Part shown: positions 17,658 to 25,639 of the stretch, one piece after another
Numbering within the stretch: position 1 is the stretch's first letter
How the letters are laid out: each line of letters begins with the position of its first letter
Assembly: GCF_900091855.1 (NCBI RefSeq)
Contig: NZ_FMCH01000221.1
Span: 1-64,000 of the forward strand
From: Streptomyces sp. DvalAA-14
Lineage (GTDB): Bacteria; Actinomycetota; Actinomycetes; Streptomycetales; Streptomycetaceae
Length of the DNA stretch: 64,000 nucleotides
Reading direction: 5' to 3'
Notes under the pieces: model-generated
What the model was told of the DNA's origin: nothing
What the model saw: only the letters and a program-made list of their open reading frames with translations
The model's database searches: none
Made by a program: the position numbers and the translations under genes

Positions 17658-17668
17658 AGGCTCGCGCC

Positions 17669-18178
17669 ATGTCTGACGATCTCGGCTTCACTTGCTCACA
17701 CTGCGGCGACCGACACGCGAAGCCCCCCATGGGCTACTCGACCATGGCTCCTGATGTCTGGGATCCGAGCTTTGAGACTGATCCGGACAGCATGCTGTCG
17801 TCCGACCAGTGCGTGATCAAGAGCTCGCACTTCTTCGTCAGGGGCCTAATCGAGATACCTGTGATCGGCACCGAGGACGTCTTCTCGTGGGGCGTCTGGG
17901 TCTCGCTGAGCAAGGACAACTTCGCCCGGGCCCTTGAGGTATGGAACGCGGAGGGCCGCGAGGCCGAGAAGCCGTACTTCGGCTGGCTCAGCACCGAGCT
18001 CGCGCTCTACTCCGAGAGCACCACCGATTTGAAGACCAACGCCCATACGCGACCGCTCGGCAGGCGCCCCCTCATCGAATTGGAGCCCACTGACCACCCC
18101 CTCGCCATCGAACAGCGTCAGGGCATCACGCCAGACCGCGTGCGTGAGATCGCCACGGCCGTGCTGCATCCGGCATGA
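17669..18178 (+). CDS. DUF2199-domain protein
   Basis: This 169-residue protein starts with FTCSHCGDRHAKPPM, a probable zinc-binding Cys pair plus His, and contains the family segments SSDQCVIKSSHFFVRGLIEI and FSWGVWVSLS, with FGWLSTELALY later. These are characteristic of DUF2199, whose function is unknown. It starts at ATG 17669 with no good ribosome site, because the miniature element ends immediately upstream. Confidence 0.85.
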   Translation: MSDDLGFTCSHCGDRHAKPPMGYSTMAPDVWDPSFETDPDSMLSSDQCVIKSSHFFVRGLIEIPVIGTEDVFSWGVWVSLSKDNFARALEVWNAEGREAEKPYFGWLSTELALYSESTTDLKTNAHTRPLGRRPLIELEPTDHPLAIEQRQGITPDRVREIATAVLHPA

Positions 18179-18415
18179 CCCCGCGTTGGTGACCGGCTGA
18201 TCTCCCGGTCCTCGGTCGACGATCAGGTCTCAGGGAACTCGCGGCACGGTCCGGGTGCCTTACCGGGGCCGCTGGAGCACGCTCCCAGCCGGGAAGCGGG
18301 CAGTGAACTCCTCCCACGCCAGGATCCGAGTTGCCGGCGGGCAGGCCAACGATGCCGTCGAACGCAAGGACGAGGACAACGCCGCCGTCAACGACAGCAA
18401 GGGAGCCCACTCACC

Positions 18416-18922
18416 GTGGCAGACGTCAGGGTCACCTACGACAAGACCGCGAACGCGGCCTACATATACCTGACCGACCCGCAGGTCAGCGTGAGATCAG
18501 CACATACCCATCCCTGCGATCCGATCGATGTCGACGGCATGATCAACCTCGACTTCGACGAGCTGGGCCGTCTCATCGGCATCGAGGTCCTAGCCGCCAC
18601 GTCCAAGCTCCCCGAGTACGTGCTCAAAGCCGCCGAGCGGCTGGATTCCGAGGGAAGTTCAGCCCGGGAGCAGCCCGGCAAGTGCTCCCCGGCACAGCCA
18701 CCGGCGCAGGTCGAAAAAGGCTCACTGCACCGCTGTGCATGGTGCGGATGTGGTGCAGGGGAAGCTTCTGCGGGGAGGTCTTCCGCGGGTTCACTGCGAA
18801 CGCCCGGGCCCGGATCTCATGGGCTCCGAGTGGGTGGCGCCCTGAGCCGGGTCCGCCCACGTCAGCCGTTCGGGGCCTCGAACGTATTCACCGCGGTCCT
18901 AAAGGCTTCATGCCCGGGCTGA
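18416..18922 (+). CDS. DUF2283-domain protein with an abnormal C-terminal extension
   Basis: The first ~75 residues match DUF2283 (VRVTYDKTANAAYIYLTD, DGMINLDFDELGRLIGIEVL, LPEYVLKAAERL). Family proteins are usually 65-80 residues long. Here the frame continues for about 90 more low-quality residues (Cys/Gly/Ser-rich) and overlaps the convergent gene. The original stop was probably lost. The start is GTG 18416 behind GGGAG. DUF2283 proteins often accompany toxin-antitoxin-like genes; no role is established. Confidence 0.7.
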   Translation: MADVRVTYDKTANAAYIYLTDPQVSVRSAHTHPCDPIDVDGMINLDFDELGRLIGIEVLAATSKLPEYVLKAAERLDSEGSSAREQPGKCSPAQPPAQVEKGSLHRCAWCGCGAGEASAGRSSAGSLRTPGPGSHGLRVGGALSRVRPRQPFGASNVFTAVLKASCPG

Positions 18923-19428
18923 GCGGGGTTGATCAGTACCACGAAGTCCGGCAGGGCTCCCGGAACGGGCCGCCCGGTTTCGTCCTGGCTGCCTGTTTCG
19001 GCCTGCCAGTCGATCAGGTGGATGACCACGGCACAGCGGCCTTCGGGCACGGGGCGCTCGATCACGCCACTCGAGGCGGCCCCGCTGACGTATTCGATGC
19101 CACCCACGAGCGCGCGACCGCGGGAGACGAAAAGGTAGGGCTGGGAAGCGCCGAGTTGATGGGCTGTCTCCCGCTTGGTCAACGTGGCCGGCGCGGCCGC
19201 AGTGCCCGAACGGACCAGAACACCGAACGCGCCGTCTCCGCCGACGTTGAGCGGAACAAGAGAACCCGCCTCGATGTGACCGACGATGTCCTCGTCCTCC
19301 AGGAGTTCGTCCTCCCACGTGTCGTAATCGACGACAGCCTTGAACCGCTGGGGATCCCACAAGACGAGCATTCCGGCGTCCGTGGCGACCGTCGCCGAAA
19401 CCGCACCCAGGGGCTGGTAGGCCGCCAC
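18862..19428 (-). CDS. Conserved hypothetical protein
   Basis: This 188-residue soluble protein (VLWDPQRFKAVVDYDTWEDE, IVGHIEAGSLVPLNVGGDGAF, CAVVIHLIDWQ) has normal codon use and appears intact. It has the look of a beta-rich immunity-type or effector-binding protein, but I cannot name its family. Its 3' end overlaps the read-through tail of the DUF2283 gene. Confidence 0.6.
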   Translation of the reverse strand: MAAYQPLGAVSATVATDAGMLVLWDPQRFKAVVDYDTWEDELLEDEDIVGHIEAGSLVPLNVGGDGAFGVLVRSGTAAAPATLTKRETAHQLGASQPYLFVSRGRALVGGIEYVSGAASSGVIERPVPEGRCAVVIHLIDWQAETGSQDETGRPVPGALPDFVVLINPAQPGHEAFRTAVNTFEAPNG

Positions 19429-20377
19429 TCGCTCTTCCCATCGTCCCGCCCGCTCTGTTCGCGTCAGCTGAATTCTTTCAGCAAGGGACCACGACCTACG
19501 TGTCGGGCCGGGTCACGCCGACCCCTGGGGCCACTTCGGGCCGCCATTATCGGATCCGGCGCCCTCCGGGGCTGCCTCAGCCGTCATAGCCACACCACCG
19601 GGCGAGCGCCAATTGACGTCCAGCTGTGGTGCGGGCGCGTAGGACCGAGTTGTGGCTGCGTCGCTTGACGGCAGAGTGATGGCCTCGGCTGGCCTCCTGA
19701 GCGTGTGGGTAAGGGGCGGGATTGTGCTCAGCAATGCGGAGCCGGCCGCCAGTGCCGCGCGGGCGGTTGTGAAAAGCACAGCTTCCGCTGCTGCTCGCGC
19801 CGCGAGAAGGCATTCCTCGGCAGCTCTGTGGGCAAGGCTGAGGCCGCGCCGCTGGCGGGGGACAGTCGAGAGTTGTGACGGCACTCAGCAGGGGTTGCCA
19901 GGCTGTTTCGACGTCGTCGGCACGTCGTTGCGTCGAGCAATCGGAGCAGAGGGCAGCGGGCCAGCTCGTTCCGGCCTTGACGACAGGCCAACTCCGTCCA
20001 GTGAGTTCGTCTTCGTCTGCCGGGCCCTGACCATGGTTGGAGACATCGAATGCCGTCCCAACTGTCAAGCGGTCGGCCGTCTCCGAAAAACCGCCGAGCC
20101 CGTGGCAGACGTCCGGGTTGGCCGTGCGCAGCGACTGGACGCCAGCCTGCACGGCCGCGCAGGTTTCGCCCTTCTCCGCCACCACATCCGCACCGGTGGC
20201 GGCACTCCACCACCACCGAAGACCGACAGACCCCCATGTGGGGATCACGTTTCGGTCCGAGGTCAAGCCGCAGTGGTCGAATCTCATCCGTCGGACGGTC
20301 GTCGTGGGGCTGGCTGCCGCTTGGAGACCCAGAGGGCAAGGAGTACGTATAGACGTCGCAGAGGATCCACTTGCGCC
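19429..20377. other. About 950 bases of probably decayed coding DNA
   Basis: No frame gives a recognisable complete protein. The minus strand has an Ala-rich open frame at 19513-19884 and a basic segment near 19577-19680 (KRRSHNSVLRARTTAGRQ), which could be transposase or phage debris. Base composition is less GC-rich than in the core genes. The final bases lead into the palindromic promoter of the Crp-type gene. Confidence 0.4.
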
Positions 20378-20399
20378 TACGAAGGTGTCGTCCTACACT
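20371..20399 (+). promoter_or_regulatory. Predicted promoter of the Crp/Fnr-type gene (leaderless)
   Basis: A -35-like TTGCGC (20371-20376) and a -10-like TACACT (20394-20399) are 17 bases apart. The ATG follows only seven bases after the -10, so transcription should begin at or next to the start codon. There is no Shine-Dalgarno sequence, which fits a leaderless mRNA. Confidence 0.55.
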
Positions 20400-20405
20400 T
20401 TCGTA
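20378..20405. promoter_or_regulatory. Palindromic operator overlapping the -10 box
   Basis: Two 11-base arms, TACGAAGGTGT and ACACTTTCGTA, are inverted repeats with one mismatch and a six-base spacer. The inner GTGT-N6-ACAC resembles the symmetry of Crp-family sites. Binding here would block the promoter, so autorepression by the gene product is likely. Confidence 0.6.
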
Positions 20406-20406
20406 C

Positions 20407-21108
20407 ATGTCCAGGGGAACTCGTTGGAAAGAGCATGACCTCAGCGACCACTGCTCCGAGAAAGACCTGGCTGACATGGAAGCCGTCGGGCACCTGCTCG
20501 GCCGCGCCCGTCGGGAGCCGTTTTTCAAGGAACACGAGATGAGCGACCATGCACTACTGATCAAGCAGGGCCATGTCATGGTCGTACAGGGCGACCCGGG
20601 ACGGATCATCGATATCCGAGGGAAAGGCGCGATCGTTGGCGAGGCCGGCGTGTTCAGCGGGAACTCTCGGTCGGCAAGCATCATCGCACTCAACGATGTC
20701 AGGGCCGTCTACCTGCCAAAGGGCCCATGGTTGGAGTTCCTTCACGCCCACCCGGACATCCTCATCGCCGTGTCAGCGGCGGCATACAAGCGAACCGAGC
20801 GAGCAAATGCCAAGCGCGCTGAATCAGAACTCCCGATTGAGCAGCAGCTCGCCATTGAGCTGACCGAACTGGTCGACTACGGCGTCGGAGAGCGGGTCGC
20901 CGAAGATGACGAGGACAGCTCACGAGTACCTATGAGCCAGGCGGAAATCTCGTCCTTGCTCGGCGAGCGCAAGCTCCAATCCGTCAAGAAGGCCATCGGG
21001 AAGCTAAGGGATAAGGGTATTATCGGCACCGACCGGCGGCTGGAAATCACGATCCGCAAGCTATCGGCGCTGCGCGTCATCGCCGACGGCCTTGAGCAGG
21101 TCAGTTAG
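20407..21108 (+). CDS. Crp/Fnr-family regulator with cyclic-nucleotide-binding domain
   Basis: This 233-residue protein has a cNMP-binding beta-barrel at about 30-135 (LLIKQGHVMVVQ, GAIVGEAGVFSGNSRSASII), a long connecting helix, and a C-terminal winged helix at about 180-230 (MSQAEISSLLGERKLQSVKK). The barrel lacks the classic RxAT-type cAMP pocket sequence, so the ligand is uncertain. It heads a run of three same-strand genes with a small membrane protein and a nucleotidyltransferase. It probably binds the palindrome just upstream and represses its own transcription. Confidence 0.85.
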   Translation: MSRGTRWKEHDLSDHCSEKDLADMEAVGHLLGRARREPFFKEHEMSDHALLIKQGHVMVVQGDPGRIIDIRGKGAIVGEAGVFSGNSRSASIIALNDVRAVYLPKGPWLEFLHAHPDILIAVSAAAYKRTERANAKRAESELPIEQQLAIELTELVDYGVGERVAEDDEDSSRVPMSQAEISSLLGERKLQSVKKAIGKLRDKGIIGTDRRLEITIRKLSALRVIADGLEQVS

Positions 21109-21166
21109 GCGTCCAGGTCACGCAAATGACGACGCCATTGCCGCTGCCTGGAGCCCGGGGACCGTC

Positions 21167-21439
21167 ATGATCTACACCGTCGCAACCGCCTGCATTCCCC
21201 TCACATTGGCGATCACACGGGTGCTGACCATCTGGGTGAGGGAACGCGCCTACACCATCCGGCTCGGGAGTGCGGTCAAGGACTCCAAGCCGGAGCAGCG
21301 AGCGGAGCTCATCCGCGCCTGGGGTGAGGCAGAAAAGCGCCCCGAAAGCAAGCGTGGGCCTGAATCCAGCAGCATCCGGAACGAAGATCGCACCAGGACT
21401 GAAAATGCCCAATCTTTCACAGAACGCCCGCCTGCGTGA
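21167..21439 (+). CDS. Small single-pass membrane protein
   Basis: This 90-residue protein has one hydrophobic helix (YTVATACIPLTLAITRVLTI) followed by a basic, soluble tail with AVKDSKPEQRAELIRAWGEA. I chose ATG 21167, with GGGGA just before it; an upstream TTG 21092 would overlap the regulator. Its 3' end overlaps the nucleotidyltransferase gene by 35 bases, so the two are probably translated together. The family is unknown; it may be a membrane effector or adaptor. Confidence 0.6.
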   Translation: MIYTVATACIPLTLAITRVLTIWVRERAYTIRLGSAVKDSKPEQRAELIRAWGEAEKRPESKRGPESSSIRNEDRTRTENAQSFTERPPA

Positions 21440-21893
21440 GCATCCACTCATCCATGATTTTCTCGCCCTGGTCAACGAGTACGACCTGGAGTTGAGCGAC
21501 ATGGTGATCTTTGGCAGCGGGCCCCTCCTAGCAAAAGGGCTGCGAGCGGACATCCATGACCTCGACATCGTCGCCCGCAGCAAGACCTGGTGTCGGGTCA
21601 AACGGCACGGTGTCCGATCCATCGGCCAGGCCAACCATGCCCGCATCGCGCAGTTCTGCAATGGCCGTATCCAGTTCTCCGCGGGATGGGTATCCGATGA
21701 CTGGAAAGCCGCAGAGCTGATCGACCGAGCCGAGACCATCCGAGGCATTCCGTTCGCCCGGATCGAAAACGTCCTCGCCTACAAGCAGTTCCTCAATCGC
21801 CCGAAAGACCAGCAAGACATCAAAATATTGCAAGAGCTCGGCGTGGTGCCGGCTCCGGCCACGATGCGGCATGAGCAATGCCCGTCAACTTGA
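21405..21893 (+). CDS. Predicted Pol-beta-superfamily nucleotidyltransferase
   Basis: This 162-residue protein has the nucleotidyltransferase signature: FGSGPLLAKGLRADIHDLDI, that is the GS loop followed by a D-x-D metal pair. A C-terminal segment ENVLAYKQFLNRPKDQQDIK resembles the end of MNT/AbiEii-type proteins. Such enzymes transfer a nucleotide to a protein, RNA or small molecule. ATG 21405 overlaps the upstream membrane-protein gene. The genetic link to a cNMP-binding regulator suggests a nucleotide-signalling or defence role, which is inference. Confidence 0.65.
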   Translation: MPNLSQNARLREHPLIHDFLALVNEYDLELSDMVIFGSGPLLAKGLRADIHDLDIVARSKTWCRVKRHGVRSIGQANHARIAQFCNGRIQFSAGWVSDDWKAAELIDRAETIRGIPFARIENVLAYKQFLNRPKDQQDIKILQELGVVPAPATMRHEQCPST

Positions 21894-22049
21894 TGTCGAC
21901 CACGCCGAGCAGTTCTACGCCTGCAGGCCCGCTCGGGCCCCTCTTTGCACCGGGGTCGTAGTGGCTTACCGCTTCTACCCCGAGGCGGCCGATTGGTGAG
22001 AGCGCCTGTGGGCGGGATGACGTTGCAGGTGGAGCCAAAGCGGGCGCGG

Positions 22050-22454
22050 TCAGATCGCGAGGACGGTCAGCGTGCTGTCCAACCCTTTGAAGTCGTCGGC
22101 GTTGCGGGTGAACAAGGGGAGCCCTCTGGCGGAGGCGATGGCAGCGATCATCAGGTCCAACCTGCGGGGTCGGGGGTCGCGGCGCGCGGCGATCGTGAGG
22201 GTGACGAGTGTTCCGTAGCGTGCTGCCGCGTCGTCGTCGAACGGCAGGGCGTCGAAGTCGGCAACGGCCGCGCCGAGCTTCTCCATGCGCGCGGCGCGGG
22301 CGGCGGGATCTTTGGCCACGGCTACGCCCTGGTGCAGTTCGGCCAGGGTGATGGCGGTGATTTCCGGGAGTGCCGGCAGGTCTGCGGGGTCGAGCAGGTC
22401 CAGATCGATGTAGGTACAGGTGTCGAGTACCCCGGACGGGTGGCGGTCAGCCAC
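22050..22454 (-). CDS. PIN-domain toxin, VapC type
   Basis: This 134-residue protein carries the PIN residues: [11 protein letters not shown] (Asp), [10 protein letters not shown] (Glu), [10 protein letters not shown] (Asp), and [14 protein letters not shown] near the end. GTG 22454 overlaps the antitoxin stop by eight bases and gives the usual N-terminal length; ATG 22478 is possible but would add eight residues inside the antitoxin gene. It is a ribonuclease toxin paired with the upstream Phd-type antitoxin. Confidence 0.88.
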   Translation of the reverse strand: MADRHPSGVLDTCTYIDLDLLDPADLPALPEITAITLAELHQGVAVAKDPAARAARMEKLGAAVADFDALPFDDDAAARYGTLVTLTIAARRDPRPRRLDLMIAAIASARGLPLFTRNADDFKGLDSTLTVLAI

Positions 22455-22725
22455 GGTCGCGCTCCCAGGGATCGTCATCGCCGATGCGGTCGTCGGTTCC
22501 GAAGAAGTCGTCCGCCTCCTGGCGCATGTGCGTGTAGTCCACGCGCGGCAGCCTTCGATGCCGGGCCACCAGTTCCTCGGCGCTTAGATGGCGTCTGCGC
22601 GGAATAGGGCGCAGCTCCGCGACCTCGGTACCGTTCCGGGTGATGTGGTAGGTCTCGCCCGCTTCCACCGCGTCCATAACGGCGGCCGAGTGGTTGCGGA
22701 ACTCACGCTGGGTGATGGTCTTCAC
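22447..22725 (-). CDS. Phd/YefM-family antitoxin
   Basis: This 92-residue antitoxin begins [20 protein letters not shown] and continues [16 protein letters not shown], the Phd/YefM DNA-binding fold, followed by an acidic toxin-binding tail ([18 protein letters not shown]). The start is GTG 22725. The 5' end overlaps the extended 3' end of the MFS gene by 23 bases. It is similar in layout to the pair at 16.3-17.1 kb. Confidence 0.88.
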   Translation of the reverse strand: MKTITQREFRNHSAAVMDAVEAGETYHITRNGTEVAELRPIPRRRHLSAEELVARHRRLPRVDYTHMRQEADDFFGTDDRIGDDDPWERDRG

Positions 22726-24175
22726 CGTTCCACTGTAGCGTGCCGTGTCTCCAGGGGCTACGCGCGCGCGGGCTGCTACTTGGGGCAGTGTTTCGGGCCG
22801 TGCTGACCTGAAGACCGCGTTTGAGATCTACCGGAGTGCTAGCCACATGGTGTACCAGTCGCGGAAGTCTGGTCCTGGGGTCATTGCGACCCTTGACCTT
22901 CTTGCCCGCGTCGAATCCCCTGCTGGGCGGTAGGAACGGTGTCGGCGGCAGCAACCGCTGAGCCGTGCCTTGATCCTTCACGTGATCCTTCTCGGTGGCG
23001 ACGGCCGCGGCGGAGAGGAGCGTCGCAGCGGCGAGGCTGCCCCAGAGGGCGGCCGGGCCGTGGGGTGCGAGAGCGGTGATGACTGCCGGGGAGACGGCGA
23101 GGCCGAAGCCCGTGGAGAGCTGGAAGCGGGCGAGGGCGCGTCCCAGGACATGCGCCGGGGCGAGGGCGGTGACGAGCGCGGTGGCGCTGCCGGCGTAGAT
23201 GATCTCGCCGATGGTGCAGATCACGGACACCGTGGCGACGGCGGGGGCGCCCCAGCCGTGTCCCAGTGAGGTGGCCGCGAGGAAGCCGAGGTAGGACGCG
23301 GTGAGTACCACGCCGGCGAGAGCCAGCACGGTCCGCCGGGAGTAGCGGGACATCAGGACGGTGACCGGAACCTGCAGCGTGACCACCAGCACCGTGTTCG
23401 CAACGAAGATGGCTGCCGACCACACCGGGGACGCGTGCAACTGTGTCACCAGGACCAGGGGGAGCGCGATTTCGGTGATGTTGAGGCAGAAGACGTAGAC
23501 CACGTTGGCGGCCAGCAGTGCGCGCATCCGCGGTGCTGGCCGGTCGGCCCTGTCCTTGGCCGAAATAGCGGCCGGAGGGGCGTGCAGGTGAACCGACCCC
23601 GCCAAGGCCGCCGCAGTGAGATAAGCGAGCCCGGTGACGGCTGCCAGCGCCTGCATCGCGGTGGTGCCGCCCGCCAGGCATGCGGTGGCGAGGAGAGCGC
23701 CCGCGCCCATGCCGGCGTTGCGCAGGGCCCGGCCTGCCGCGAGAGCGGTGTCGCGTTCCCGGCCGTGGGCGACCGTGGCCACGAGAGCTGCGTGGGCGGC
23801 CGGCCACGCCTGATTGCCGATGCCGAGGAAGAGCGCCGCCGTCGCGAAGAGCCAGACGTGTCCCGCCGGGGCGGCCAGCAGCAGTGCCACGCCCAGCACT
23901 CGCACCAGCATCGACGCTGCCACGACCGTGCTGCGCGGGCCCCGGTCCAGCCATCGGCCGACAGCGGGCATGCACACCAGCCCCGCGAAGGCGCCGACCG
24001 TCATGGCGATGCCGGTGACCGACGCGGACAGCCTCAGCACCGTCAGCCCGTAGAGCAGCAGAAACGGCCGCAGCATGCCGGTGCCGAGGGCGTCCACGGC
24101 CAGGGCGGCGGCATAGCGGGGGCCGCCGGAGGCACGGACGAGGGCGCGGGGCTGGATCTTGGTGGGGGTTGCCAT
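22703..24175 (-). CDS. MFS-family exporter with extended C terminus
   Basis: The first ~400 residues form a 12-helix major-facilitator protein ([51 protein letters not shown]), probably an efflux transporter. The MFS signature [10 protein letters not shown] is present after helix 2. The last ~90 residues are polar and run into the antitoxin gene, so an earlier stop was probably lost. ATG 24175 lies behind a GGGG-poor leader. The divergent ArsR-type gene shares its promoter gap and likely controls it. Confidence 0.82.
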   Translation of the reverse strand: MATPTKIQPRALVRASGGPRYAAALAVDALGTGMLRPFLLLYGLTVLRLSASVTGIAMTVGAFAGLVCMPAVGRWLDRGPRSTVVAASMLVRVLGVALLLAAPAGHVWLFATAALFLGIGNQAWPAAHAALVATVAHGRERDTALAAGRALRNAGMGAGALLATACLAGGTTAMQALAAVTGLAYLTAAALAGSVHLHAPPAAISAKDRADRPAPRMRALLAANVVYVFCLNITEIALPLVLVTQLHASPVWSAAIFVANTVLVVTLQVPVTVLMSRYSRRTVLALAGVVLTASYLGFLAATSLGHGWGAPAVATVSVICTIGEIIYAGSATALVTALAPAHVLGRALARFQLSTGFGLAVSPAVITALAPHGPAALWGSLAAATLLSAAAVATEKDHVKDQGTAQRLLPPTPFLPPSRGFDAGKKVKGRNDPRTRLPRLVHHVASTPVDLKRGLQVSTARNTAPSSSPRARSPWRHGTLQWNGEDHHPA

Positions 24176-24214
24176 GGCGTCAACGGTGCGTTCGGCCGCC
24201 CCGGCTGAGCACGT

Positions 24215-24237
24215 CGATTGACGGAGAGCGTCAACCG
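24215..24237. promoter_or_regulatory. Inverted repeat between the MFS and ArsR-type genes
   Basis: TTGACG and CGTCAA are perfect inverted arms (24218-24223 and 24229-24234) around GAGAG; flanking CG pairs extend the symmetry. Another CGTCAA lies at 24179-24184 next to the MFS start. The 100-base gap between the divergent genes makes this a likely operator for the ArsR-type regulator. Confidence 0.55.
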
Positions 24238-24275
24238 ACGCCGTGGCTGGCCGTACGGTCGGTGATGATGAGGGG

Positions 24276-25361
24276 GTGACGTTGAGGATCGACATCAGCG
24301 GCCTGCCGTCCGAACGATTGCGGTTCGCCGCCTCCCCGCTGGCCGAGTTGACCGCGATGCTGCACGTGCTGGCCGAACCCGGGCATCATCCTCGCCTCGC
24401 CGGCTGGGCCGGGGATGTCCGGGCCGGGCTGCGGCCGGAGTTGGCCGAGCGGCTGCGGGAGGCGGAGTTCCTCTGGCGTTCCTCACGAGCCGATTTCCTG
24501 GTCCCCGCTCGTCCCCGGCCGACCCTCGTCGAGGAACTGGACGACGTGGACCGGATCGACGACGAGACGTATGTGACGTCCGCGCTCGTCACCACCTGCG
24601 GCAGCAATCGGGTCCACTTCGCTGCGCCGTCGCCGCTCGCCGACGCGACCGCGCGCGAGCGGGCCCTGAGCCTGGCGCAGGCCCGCGGGCCACTGCAAGA
24701 GGCCTTCTCGGAACGGCTGCTCGCAGATCCGGCCGCGGTGCGGGCGCGGGTTCGCCGCACCCTTGAACAGTGCGCCGAGGCATTCTTCGACGCGGCCTGG
24801 ACCGGCGTCGCCGTGCAACTCGCCACCGACCTGAGCCTGAAGAACGACCTGCTGAAGCGTCAGGGCATCGGGGCGGCACTCGCGTCGGTCTCCGACGCGA
24901 TCACCCTGGCGCCGGACGGCGACAGCATCATCGTGGACAAGCTGCAGGACAATGCGACCGTCGCCCACGGTACCGAAGTCACCTTCCTCCCCAGCGTCTT
25001 CGGCCGCCCGCACCTGGTGGTGGTCCACGCGCCCCGGTGGCAGCCGGTGGTGCACTACCCCGTTGCCGAGGCGGGTCCGGCAGAGCCGGTACCGCTGGAA
25101 ACGGTCACCCTGCGGCTGGAGGCACTCGCGCATCCGGTACGGCTGCGGCTGCTGCGCACCCTGGCCCGCGGCCCGCACACCACCGGTGAGCTGGCCCACG
25201 CCAGGGAACTTTCACCCCCGGAGGTGTCCCGCCACCTCGCTGTCCTGCGCCGCGCCGGGCTGCTCACGGCCCGGCGGCGCGGTCGCTACGTCCACTACAC
25301 CCTCGACCCGTCCGTGATGACGACGCTGGGCGCCGACCTGCTGGCGGCCGTACTGCGCTGA
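24276..25361 (+). CDS. ArsR-type regulator with DUF5937-like N-terminal domain
   Basis: This 361-residue protein has a long N-terminal domain typical of DUF5937 regulators (ISGLPSERLRFAASPLAELT) and a C-terminal ArsR winged helix at about 285-350 (LRLEALAHPVRLRLLRTLAR, LSPPEVSRHLAVLRRAGLL, GRYVHYTLD). The likely start is GTG 24276; upstream codons are in frame but lack similarity. No metal-binding Cys motif of classic ArsR is visible, so an organic ligand is likely. It probably regulates the divergent MFS exporter. Confidence 0.85.
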   Translation: MTLRIDISGLPSERLRFAASPLAELTAMLHVLAEPGHHPRLAGWAGDVRAGLRPELAERLREAEFLWRSSRADFLVPARPRPTLVEELDDVDRIDDETYVTSALVTTCGSNRVHFAAPSPLADATARERALSLAQARGPLQEAFSERLLADPAAVRARVRRTLEQCAEAFFDAAWTGVAVQLATDLSLKNDLLKRQGIGAALASVSDAITLAPDGDSIIVDKLQDNATVAHGTEVTFLPSVFGRPHLVVVHAPRWQPVVHYPVAEAGPAEPVPLETVTLRLEALAHPVRLRLLRTLARGPHTTGELAHARELSPPEVSRHLAVLRRAGLLTARRRGRYVHYTLDPSVMTTLGADLLAAVLR

Positions 25362-25379
25362 GTACGCCTGGCGAGGCGG

Positions 25380-25440
25380 CGAGGCGGCGAGGTCGTCCTG
25401 ATCGACGGCACCCTCGTCCCCACCGGCGCCGCACCGGGCG
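25380..25440 (+). pseudogene. Short remnant of a DDE transposase
   Basis: One frame reads GEVVLIDGTLVPTGAA, matching the first catalytic-Asp strand of IS4/IS5-type transposases (VLIDGTLVPT). No further transposase sequence follows. It is debris of an old insertion, lying in the gap between the ArsR-type gene and the convergent acetyltransferase gene. Confidence 0.35.
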
Positions 25441-25639
25441 GGCCCCGCTCGTCCGGGCGAACCTGGAAGCCGCCGCCGACAGATGAGCTGCCCCCCGGCT
25501 GCCGCCTGTGGCCAACAGGGGCACCCAGCAGTTGAATCGCGCCATTCGCGCGTGGCCTGACGTCAGGCGGCACGCGTCCGGTCCCCCATTTCGGCGACCG
25601 CCACGAACCCTGGGCCTGCTGCGCCGAACAACGGCAGTG

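Noticed and set aside
19513-20287. Minus-strand ORFs of 123 and 236 codons
   Set aside because: They lack ribosome sites and recognisable motifs; their composition varies along the length as in decayed or antisense DNA. A transposase origin could not be confirmed.
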